Below, piece after piece: positions 1 to 6,793 of a stretch of 21,532 bases of DNA. A program made the translations under genes and the position numbers. Origin of the DNA: a virus. The stretch spans positions 1-21,532 of IMG/VR virus record IMGVR_UViG_3300017782_000270; one strand, written 5' to 3'. Within the stretch, counting starts at the first letter, position 1; each line of letters begins with the position of its first letter. Under the pieces are notes generated by a model, which did no database searches, was not told where the DNA came from, and saw only the letters and a list, made by a program, of their open reading frames with translations.

Positions 1-75
1 TAACAACCTCCTATAAACCACTTTACACAGGAATAATGGCCTTAATATCAATTAGTTATACTCTTAAATATGAAA
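1..75. repeat. Left terminal inverted repeat (75 bp)
   Basis: Bases 1-75 match the reverse complement of 21458-21532 at 71 of 75 positions. Bases 1-32 and 44-75 are perfect, and the four mismatches (33, 34, 39, 43) all fall in the 11-bp centre. Similarity stops at base 76. The arm holds the start region of the plus-strand ORF at 36, with AGGA just before the ATG. Its frame is open back to base 3, so the coding sequence could begin outside the window. Read outward, the arm ends in AGGAGG followed by TTGTTA, a strong ribosome-binding-like sequence pointing out of the window. It may be a genome or segment end, an inversion site or a mobile element end; the sequence alone does not decide. Confidence 0.93.
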
Positions 76-260
76 TTTCTATTGCTCCTGAGTATAGGTT
101 TTCTAAATGTGGAAAATGTTTTAATATTAAAACAGGTCGGCAAATAAAAAAAGTTTGCAATAATGGGTGTATTGGATATTCTATTAGAGGTAAATTCAAA
201 TCATTGAAATATCTAAGAGGTTTTTTGCGTAAAATAGAAAAATCTAATTGCCCTTTTTAA
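36..260 (+). CDS. Small Cys-rich NUMOD4-like protein
   Basis: This is the only convincing plus-strand gene, at 74 codons. It has four cysteines (C25, C28, C41, C45) in a CGKC...CNNGC arrangement, then GYSIRGKFKSLKYLRGFL. The pattern of a short strand, KTGR, a GY strand and a terminal helix resembles the NUMOD4-type DNA-binding modules found beside HNH nucleases, and small proteins common in Bacteroidota phages. No nuclease motif is visible, so a DNA-binding or zinc-binding role is inference. The first 13 codons lie in the terminal repeat. The reading frame is open to base 3, so the ATG at 36 (AGGA five bases upstream) is the best visible start but not a certain one. Its 3' end overlaps the opposing holin-like gene by 17 nt. 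Confidence 0.6.
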   Translation: MALISISYTLKYEISIAPEYRFSKCGKCFNIKTGRQIKKVCNNGCIGYSIRGKFKSLKYLRGFLRKIEKSNCPF

Positions 261-618
261 ATTTATTAACCGTACCTTCAAGTAGACCTCCGGCAAAATA
301 AAAGCTAATGATAATCAAAACAATAGTTCCTAAATTTTCATTATTAAGCTCGTATATTGTTGTTATTTTATCAGTTGATTTTTCTTTTAAAATGTAAAAA
401 ACATGAACTATTGATGTGGCTAAATGGATCAATAAAAAGCAGAAACTAAACATTATAGCTAGTATTCTTTGTGCTAATTTAAACGGCTCATAAAGAACGA
501 GCATCTTTTGAAAGTAATCTATTTTTTCTTCTTTTGTTAGGATAGATTTATCAACACCACTAATTAAAGAATCACCTAAATTTTTAGGATTGAATATTTT
601 GGCTAAAGCTTTTAACAT
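244..618 (-). CDS. Holin-like membrane protein
   Basis: A 124-residue protein with an N-terminal cytoplasmic-looking, charged helix region (about 1-50) and two hydrophobic segments (about 52-75 and 96-113), followed by a Lys-rich C-terminus. The N-terminal pattern with ILTKEEK before the first membrane segment is reminiscent of phage 3TM-type holins, but I cannot assign the family firmly. It is the last gene of the minus-strand train and overlaps the DUF5675 gene by 7 nt, which suggests translational coupling. A holin beside a putative wall-acting enzyme at the end of the late operon would form a lysis cassette. The role is inferred from topology and position. It could instead be a membrane protein of unknown function. 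Confidence 0.55.
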   Translation of the reverse strand: MLKALAKIFNPKNLGDSLISGVDKSILTKEEKIDYFQKMLVLYEPFKLAQRILAIMFSFCFLLIHLATSIVHVFYILKEKSTDKITTIYELNNENLGTIVLIIISFYFAGGLLEGTVNKFKKGN

Positions 619-953
619 GATTTAATTATCAATCTAAAAGATTCTCCTTTTGTATCTAGCATTAAGTTTTGAAGATCCACAATGTCTAATAAAATACAAC
701 CTTGCGAATGGCTAGGTTTATGCCCTTCGTGTATTTCAATAAACGTTCTGCCGTGTACTTGAGGAATATTAAACCACGTATGTTTACCGTGCTTATCTCT
801 TTTTACGATATACTCACCTTCTGGAATGCATGACAACCCTACTTTATTGTCATTCCAAGGTAGCTCTAATGTGTCTATTGAACTATCAAATAGCTCAATA
901 TAACCTATTGTTCTATCAGCTTCGTATGTTCTTAATAGCGTGTATTCTTTCAT
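612..953 (-). CDS. DUF5675 family protein, putative wall-acting enzyme
   Basis: A 113-residue protein without signal peptide or membrane segment. It matches the DUF5675 pattern seen in Bacteroidota phages: an N-terminal strand with RTYE, a CIPEGEYIV block (C42), and the hallmark segment IEIHEG (H75) followed by SQGCILL (C86). The His/Ser-x-Gly-Cys arrangement, followed by an acidic helix, also recalls the active site of L,D-transpeptidase (YkuD) enzymes, which suggests a cysteine-based activity on peptidoglycan. That is inference; DUF5675 has no settled function that I know of. It overlaps the upstream membrane gene by ATGA and the downstream holin-like gene by 7 nt, supporting co-translation in a lysis module. 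Confidence 0.72.
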   Translation of the reverse strand: MKEYTLLRTYEADRTIGYIELFDSSIDTLELPWNDNKVGLSCIPEGEYIVKRDKHGKHTWFNIPQVHGRTFIEIHEGHKPSHSQGCILLDIVDLQNLMLDTKGESFRLIIKSC

Positions 954-1381
954 TTATTTTTAACTCCTCCATAAAGATTTTTTAAAACAACCATTCCGGC
1001 CGATCCTAGGCCTCCAAAAAAACTCATAGCCTTAAAATCAAATGGAATATCTACTTCGTAGAACATTGTTAATAGAAAGGCTAAAACATAAGCTCTAATA
1101 CACCATATTGAGAAATAAAAAACTAGTAAGTCTTTCACATCATTTTTGTTTAATTCTCCGTCTGCGTCCTCTATTCCTTGTCTTATCCAATTCCTAAAGC
1201 TAGGGAATAAGATAAGGCATACCTCCGGCATGAATAACATAGAGGTAAATATATAAAATACTACTTCTGGGGGTCTTCTCACATCTGTAATTTCAACAAC
1301 ACTTTGTAGAATTGGTGTTAGCGCAAAGCTGTATATCCAGAATAGCATAAATTGAATAGTCATTAGTGCCTTTTTAGCCAT
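950..1381 (-). CDS. Multi-pass membrane protein, unknown
   Basis: A 143-residue hydrophobic protein. Likely membrane segments are about 8-26, 39-59 and 85-107, with a weaker fourth at about 118-136 that contains GGLGSAG. A charged loop (about 61-84, rich in D, E and K) separates the two halves. No enzyme motif is visible. It overlaps the upstream gene by 19 nt and the downstream DUF5675 gene by 4 nt (ATGA), so it belongs to the same late transcript. A holin, antiholin or spanin-like lysis role is possible from position. A superinfection-exclusion membrane protein is an equally open alternative. Confidence 0.6.
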   Translation of the reverse strand: MAKKALMTIQFMLFWIYSFALTPILQSVVEITDVRRPPEVVFYIFTSMLFMPEVCLILFPSFRNWIRQGIEDADGELNKNDVKDLLVFYFSIWCIRAYVLAFLLTMFYEVDIPFDFKAMSFFGGLGSAGMVVLKNLYGGVKNK

Positions 1382-1725
1382 AACATAAAAGAATACGCTA
1401 AGATAATCCCAAATATTGGTAAAAACGGTATATGATGCCTAAACAACCAATATTCAACTAATCTGAATATGCTTAAAATTACAAAAGAAAAAGCTATTTT
1501 ACGTACTATATCATTTGATATATTTTTATTAATAAGATAATATATTAAAAAAGTCTTTACAATGTTTTCAAGATGGTACGCTGTGTAATGAGCGTACCAC
1601 TTTAATTTTTGTTCAAAGTCAACAAAAAGGAATAAATCAACCCTATTATCATACCCTTCAAATAACGCATAAATAACAGGTAAAAACAAGGTCAAAAATA
1701 ATCCTCCAAGAATAACCTTAATCAT
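1363..1725 (-). CDS. Multi-pass membrane protein, unknown
   Basis: A 120-residue hydrophobic protein with likely membrane segments at about 3-22, 52-66, 76-93 and 99-117 and a basic C-terminus (LKRH). I do not recognise a family. Its start codon overlaps the stop of the 27-codon ORF upstream (shared ATGATTAA), and its end overlaps the next membrane gene by 19 nt. The tight packing of two unrelated small membrane proteins ahead of the DUF5675 and holin-like genes suggests a late host-envelope function. Nothing in the sequence identifies which. Confidence 0.55.
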   Translation of the reverse strand: MIKVILGGLFLTLFLPVIYALFEGYDNRVDLFLFVDFEQKLKWYAHYTAYHLENIVKTFLIYYLINKNISNDIVRKIAFSFVILSIFRLVEYWLFRHHIPFLPIFGIILAYSFMLWLKRH

Positions 1726-1801
1726 CGTCTGGGTCTTCTTCTTTGGGTCCTTGTCCCGGCTCTTCTGGGTCTTTCGGCATTCTGCTTAATAACTCTCTCA
1801 T
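1718..1801 (-). CDS. 27-residue acidic Pro-rich small protein
   Basis: A short ORF between the tail fibre and the membrane genes. It begins MRELLSRMPKDPEE and ends in an acidic, Pro-rich tail (KEEDPDDD). Its stop overlaps the ATG of the next gene (ATGATTAA), a coupled arrangement shared by most genes here, and it would otherwise leave a 133-nt gap. The upstream sequence is AT-rich without a Shine-Dalgarno, as for other starts in the window. It is too short for a family call. It may encode a real micropeptide or mainly serve translational coupling. Confidence 0.45.
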   Translation of the reverse strand: MRELLSRMPKDPEEPGQGPKEEDPDDD

Positions 1802-1813
1802 AGTTTAAAATTT

Positions 1814-1848
1814 AAGTTTAAAATAGCAATTTACTCTATTTAAAACTT
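1814..1848 (-). terminator. AT-rich hairpin after tail fibre gene, possible weak terminator
   Basis: The two 13-nt arms 1814-1826 and 1836-1848 pair at 12 of 13 positions (one T-T mismatch) around a 9-nt loop. The hairpin lies just downstream of the tail fibre stop on the minus strand and ahead of the membrane/lysis genes. The stem is almost all A-T and is followed by a mixed AT stretch rather than a clean T run, so it may act as a weak terminator or an mRNA-stabilising or processing hairpin. In DNA this AT-rich, chance palindromes are common. Confidence 0.3.
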
Positions 1849-1858
1849 ATTTAATTAT

Positions 1859-3847
1859 TTAAGCTATTATATACTGAAAAGTACCCCTAATAAAATGAAT
1901 ATCAGTAGATAAGGATTTAAAATATAAATCAGCTCTATTATTTGCCGCCTCTGCTTCTATATATCCTGAAAAATAATCCCCGTTCAAGTCTCTGCCTGAT
2001 AAAACCCCAGAAATATCTGTTGATAAAGATATACTAGACGCGACAGGCAAATCAAAATTTACTATTGTTTCAGTTGATGTTGCCGTAGGGGTTATGTTTA
2101 CCTTAAATGATACAATTATAGTGTTTCCAACCTTAACGTATCTAGATGATGATGATGAGGATGATGATACGTTTGCCTGACCGCTTACCGTTGGCGTAAA
2201 TGTTGATCCCGTGTTATTATCAACATAACTTTTAACGCTTTCAGCACTCGGTATATTTGTAGATGTTGCGGTATCAAAACTATCATCATCAATTAAGGCG
2301 GCAACAGATGAAGATCCTAGCCCTAAATTAGTTCTTGAATCTGACGCACTTACAAGATCGCTCAAATTATTTGCTGACAATAAAGCACCACTTTGACCCG
2401 CAACACCACCCCCAAATGATCCAAATTGATTCGTCACAACAAAAGTTCCGTTACTTGCATCTGTCTCGTCTTTTTGCGCAATAAAAGCACCTAACAGAAA
2501 CGCATTTCTAAAGCCGGAAGGAGCTAAATCTAATGGGTTGATTGCCCCTAAAGCTGATATAGCTTCATCTGAATTACTATAATATTCAGATCCGTAAACT
2601 ATTCGGACATTAGAAGGGGAAAAAATAAATATGTAATGTATTCCTACTCTACTATTAGCACCGGGTATTGCGGCTACAACTCCACTTGGAGCATAATTAG
2701 CAACTTGAAAGGTAGTTTGATCTGTCGCTATAACGCCTGATGGAATAGCATATCTAAACGTATCTCCTCTATTCGAATTAAAAGCGGGTATAGTCGTAAC
2801 ATGAGGATCAATATAACTAACATCGTAATTAGATCCGTAATTAAAAATCCCGCCCGTTGTGACGATTAAGGTTAGATTAGTGCTGGCGGCACTTGGTATT
2901 ACCTCGCCGACTGTTCTTAACGACCCTATTAATTCTGCAAAATCTTTAATTGAAGACCCTTCTTGCTGGACAGGGTTAGCTTCTGAGTCAACCCCCGTAA
3001 TAGCTGTTAGAGAAGACGTGTAAGATGTTCGAAATAAAAATAATTTAGTTCTTCTTTCTGCCCGCGTCGGCACTGTGGTTTGCTGTTTTAAAGTGTCTGT
3101 ATTATCGTCGGAATACCAGTAAGTTATATTGGGATTAGTAGAAGTTAATGCAACGTCTGTTTTTGCTGTCCACGAAACGGCTGTATATGTTGGGTTTTCT
3201 GCGTCTGTGTTGTTAAGAATCTGCCCTGCTCCGGCGGTTAAGTCTATAGTGTCGCCTGTTCCTAAGCCTCCATTTACGCTTGCAATACCTCCAAATCTTG
3301 CCCCTGTTGTTCGCGCATTCAATAAGGCATTATCTATACTGTCAAAAGAGGTCTGAACGTTAGACCCTTCGATTACATCAAACCCACTATCGTCGACTGA
3401 TACACTAGAAGCTATAACCGCGGCAATAGTTGTAACATCCATTAACTCGATAAATGTTCCGTTATACTGGACGAAATAATATTTATCTACTTCTAACTGT
3501 CCCGAACTTAATGCAGTATCATTACTGTTTTTCCAGTCTAAAACACCTAATCCATTTATATTTAATGTAGACGCACCTGTGTTAGTCAAATTTATTTGTA
3601 TAAGTATAGGTATACTTTGAGTGTATGAAGATGGATATAAGTCCGATATGCTTATAGAATAAGTATTAGCCGAACCCGTGGCTAATACCGGCCCTCGAAA
3701 ATATACACCCGCTTTTTTATTTATCTTAGAATCTTTCATGTCTCCATGAACTGTTCTATGCGTTAAAGGGGTAATTGCTTCGGTTGTATTGTTAGCGTAT
3801 TCGCTATCTATTTTAGTTGTTAAATCTGCGTCTGTTAATACACTCAT
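1859..3847 (-). CDS. Tail fibre / receptor-binding protein
   Basis: A 662-residue Ser/Thr/Asn-rich protein with no cysteine. Around residues 490-507 it carries the classic fibre motif NNLSDLVSASDSRTNLGLG, followed by a segment ending SVKSYVDNN, both widespread in tail fibres and their shaft repeats. A poly-Ser linker (eight Ser, about 560-567) separates this from a C-terminal beta-rich domain (about 568-662) that likely contacts the receptor. The N-terminal ~130 residues should attach to the tail. It sits immediately downstream of the large tail protein (6-nt gap), the usual place for a host-recognition fibre. The Ser run is coded by near-identical TCA codons, a trinucleotide repeat. Confidence 0.8.
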   Translation of the reverse strand: MSVLTDADLTTKIDSEYANNTTEAITPLTHRTVHGDMKDSKINKKAGVYFRGPVLATGSANTYSISISDLYPSSYTQSIPILIQINLTNTGASTLNINGLGVLDWKNSNDTALSSGQLEVDKYYFVQYNGTFIELMDVTTIAAVIASSVSVDDSGFDVIEGSNVQTSFDSIDNALLNARTTGARFGGIASVNGGLGTGDTIDLTAGAGQILNNTDAENPTYTAVSWTAKTDVALTSTNPNITYWYSDDNTDTLKQQTTVPTRAERRTKLFLFRTSYTSSLTAITGVDSEANPVQQEGSSIKDFAELIGSLRTVGEVIPSAASTNLTLIVTTGGIFNYGSNYDVSYIDPHVTTIPAFNSNRGDTFRYAIPSGVIATDQTTFQVANYAPSGVVAAIPGANSRVGIHYIFIFSPSNVRIVYGSEYYSNSDEAISALGAINPLDLAPSGFRNAFLLGAFIAQKDETDASNGTFVVTNQFGSFGGGVAGQSGALLSANNLSDLVSASDSRTNLGLGSSSVAALIDDDSFDTATSTNIPSAESVKSYVDNNTGSTFTPTVSGQANVSSSSSSSSRYVKVGNTIIVSFKVNITPTATSTETIVNFDLPVASSISLSTDISGVLSGRDLNGDYFSGYIEAEAANNRADLYFKSLSTDIHFIRGTFQYIIA

Positions 3848-3853
3848 TTTATA

Positions 3854-6793
3854 TTAATTATGTCCTGAATCATGCGATGCGTCTTGATGTGATTTCACTA
3901 TAGTTTCCGTGTCACTACCTATTTCTACTAGCTCTTGACTATTAAAAATCATATCTTTAACACTCCATGTTATTTGATTTGCGTAATATAATCTATTGTT
4001 ATCATTCGTATCTCTTATAGTGTTAAATCCTAGAACATCTATATTTGATTTACATTTAACATTCATCTTTCTTGCAGACCTTCTAAATCCATTTTGATTA
4101 GAAGGATTAGTTAATTTTGACAAGTTTAAGTAGGTGACATTTTGAATAGTAAAGCCAGCGGATTCACCGGCGGATCGCCAACTCATTGTTGGTGACCCAT
4201 CCGAAAGATAAAAGCCATTTTTCACCATCCGTTCAGTGTTGTTAATGGTTTGATCTGTATCGAAATGATCTAAATCAAAATCTAAATCGATACTGTTATC
4301 GTTGTTGACTGGTAATCTATTTATTTTAGTTTCTTGTAGTTCTTCACCGCTTGGCAAGGTTACAAACTCTATTTCTTTGTATTTGATTACACTGTAATCT
4401 GTCGCGTCTATAGGGTTTTCAAAATTACTAGATCCTATTAGGCTCCACATTAAATCATCATCATCTGAGGCGCTTATAAGATTAACCCCGTCACTACTCG
4501 CTGTCCTAAAGACAAGCTCGTAAAAGTACATGTACAATCTTATTTTAACTAATTCAAACGAATCGTCTAGTACCTGTGCGTATGTTTTTGCAATAATTCT
4601 ATTACCTATTGTTAAATTTGATGTAGATATGTTTTCTATACTCGTGATCATTGCGCTAGTGTTTGATTCCGCTATATCACTAGATCTATAATCAACATCA
4701 TACAATCGAAGTTCAAATGATTCATTTACTTTTGATTCTTGACCCTCTCGGAAATTTACATATATTTCAAATTCAGAATCTTCGTTTAATTTGTCCTCAA
4801 AAAACGTGTTTATGTTTTCCGTTAAAGACCAAGACCCGTCAGAGTTTAAATAATAATCCCCAACCTTTAACAGCCAATTAATATTTAAGCTAAATATATT
4901 TTTATTTAAGCTTATCAAATACTTAACCTTTAATTTGAATTTATCCGATCCTGAATATTCTATCACCCCAGAATATGAGATATAATTAACACCCCCATAA
5001 GTAAAATCATTTGCGAATTGACCTCCAACAACGGGGATAACCTCATAAATACCATTTAATGAATAATCACCTTCGTCCTGAGACTCTGTAACCCAGCTAC
5101 CAAACCTTACTATATTCTTAGTCCACCCCGCGAAAGAATTTAACTCATTATTATAATAAATATCATTAAAAGGGTTTACTAAGCTTTTCGCAATATCTCT
5201 ATTAATGATTAAATTAATTCGTCTGTATGATTGAATATTACTACGTGTATTTCCATCAGACATGTAGATCAATCTGTTACTATCTGATGCGTTTTTTATA
5301 TCAACATAAGGGTTTAAATGAGACCCATTAGCAACGTATACGCCATTTTTTGTAAACTCCCTATAATTCCAAGTGCTTAAAGATTCCGGAATTCTAATGA
5401 TGTAGTAATAGTTTCCCCAACTAATTAATCTAGCTTGAAAAGGCTTTAAAATCCGATCGACAACATCAGAGCATTTTAAAATATTATTTCCTTTGTAATA
5501 TGTAGATACGTCTACGTATGTCTGAAATAGCGGATCGTCTGAGGTTGTTGTATTCATTCCCTCAGAAAAAATATTAACCCCACACCTTATATTTTTGCTT
5601 ATCCCCAACTTTTTTAAGCAAAAAGCTAATATTTCAATTACATTTATTTGCCCTTGTAAAGCGGTTTGAACTAGTTCGTAATTATTATTTGAGTCCTCAT
5701 ATTCATCAGCGAAGTTATATTTGTTTAAATCGCTTAATCTGTCAGTAAAAGTAAAGTACGATGTGTAAGGGGTTGCGCTATAAGACTCCTCACCTAATGA
5801 GGGTATATTAAGACCTTTAAAATACAACTCACTACTAACAGGGTTGTTTAAATCTGCCGGATTTCTATACCATTCGATTAAATATTTTTTTTCGCTCTGA
5901 GTATATAAGTCGTTGAATTTATTATCTACTTTCGATCTAATACCAATCACTACACTTGAAGAGTCAACACCGCTAAAAAAATCTGATCCTGTTTTTCCTC
6001 TTGAATAAACCAACGGGTCAACCGTTAAAGTCTCGTCATCCTGTGCATTTATAGCTATTTCTTCGGCACTCCCTACATAGTCTTTTTCTAGGATACGAAT
6101 TAAATCAACATCGCCATACCTACCCGTATAAGAGTAAAAATATTTTACATTATAAATATTATCTTCATCATCAAAAAAAAGATTCACGGTTCTTTCTTGC
6201 GTACATCCTAGAGAATCTTTAACAAATAATTTATGCTCACCTACCCCTAACCCATTAAATGTGTAAGTGTAAACATTACCATCTACCGCATCAGCCGCAA
6301 ATCCTTGAGTTGAATAATCAAAGTTGTATTTACCGAACTTGATGACCGCTTGACTTTGTGCTGTTATTTTTATTTGACCATCAACTCCCGTTGCTGATGT
6401 TGGGCTAGTTAATATAGGACTACCAAGGATTAGAATATCACAAGCAACACCCCCACATTCTGAGCTGTTCACGTCTAATTGCTGCGAAAAATAAGGAAAA
6501 GACTCTTGTAGCTGAAAATAAACTAATCCTGTACCGTCACAAAATTGGTAATTAGACTTTAATGTGTTAAGTAGGTTTAAATCAAATTTAGTATTGTAGT
6601 AACCTAAAGAACCTAGATCCGCAACGTATTCATTATAAAATATAGCACCCCCACTCGTTACCGCAACGTCGTTTAACTTGACTATTATTGTGTTTAATGT
6701 GTCACTATAATATATCTGAATTATATCATCTTCATTGTAAGATGATGCTGAATTATTTGTACATATAATACGCCCTAATAGATTATCCGCCAT
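3854..6793 (-). CDS. Large tail / tail-tip protein with SprB-like domain
   Basis: A 979-residue protein directly downstream of the tape measure (11-nt overlap), the position of distal-tail or hub proteins. An N-terminal beta region is followed at about 125-207 by a segment reading GVDGQIKI ... YTFNGLGVGEHKLFVKDSLGCT. This matches the SprB-type repeat of flavobacterial gliding adhesins and related surface proteins. The rest is beta-rich with many aromatic residues and looks structural; no peptidase motif is seen. The C-terminus is His/Asp-rich (SHQDASHDSGHN). The family is probably a Bacteroidota phage tail protein, but I cannot match it to a named Dit or Tal protein. Confidence 0.7.
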   Translation of the reverse strand: MADNLLGRIICTNNSASSYNEDDIIQIYYSDTLNTIIVKLNDVAVTSGGAIFYNEYVADLGSLGYYNTKFDLNLLNTLKSNYQFCDGTGLVYFQLQESFPYFSQQLDVNSSECGGVACDILILGSPILTSPTSATGVDGQIKITAQSQAVIKFGKYNFDYSTQGFAADAVDGNVYTYTFNGLGVGEHKLFVKDSLGCTQERTVNLFFDDEDNIYNVKYFYSYTGRYGDVDLIRILEKDYVGSAEEIAINAQDDETLTVDPLVYSRGKTGSDFFSGVDSSSVVIGIRSKVDNKFNDLYTQSEKKYLIEWYRNPADLNNPVSSELYFKGLNIPSLGEESYSATPYTSYFTFTDRLSDLNKYNFADEYEDSNNNYELVQTALQGQINVIEILAFCLKKLGISKNIRCGVNIFSEGMNTTTSDDPLFQTYVDVSTYYKGNNILKCSDVVDRILKPFQARLISWGNYYYIIRIPESLSTWNYREFTKNGVYVANGSHLNPYVDIKNASDSNRLIYMSDGNTRSNIQSYRRINLIINRDIAKSLVNPFNDIYYNNELNSFAGWTKNIVRFGSWVTESQDEGDYSLNGIYEVIPVVGGQFANDFTYGGVNYISYSGVIEYSGSDKFKLKVKYLISLNKNIFSLNINWLLKVGDYYLNSDGSWSLTENINTFFEDKLNEDSEFEIYVNFREGQESKVNESFELRLYDVDYRSSDIAESNTSAMITSIENISTSNLTIGNRIIAKTYAQVLDDSFELVKIRLYMYFYELVFRTASSDGVNLISASDDDDLMWSLIGSSNFENPIDATDYSVIKYKEIEFVTLPSGEELQETKINRLPVNNDNSIDLDFDLDHFDTDQTINNTERMVKNGFYLSDGSPTMSWRSAGESAGFTIQNVTYLNLSKLTNPSNQNGFRRSARKMNVKCKSNIDVLGFNTIRDTNDNNRLYYANQITWSVKDMIFNSQELVEIGSDTETIVKSHQDASHDSGHN

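Noticed and set aside
3129-3356. Plus-strand ORF of 75 codons within the tail fibre
   Set aside because: Opposite strand of a confidently called gene, with no start context.
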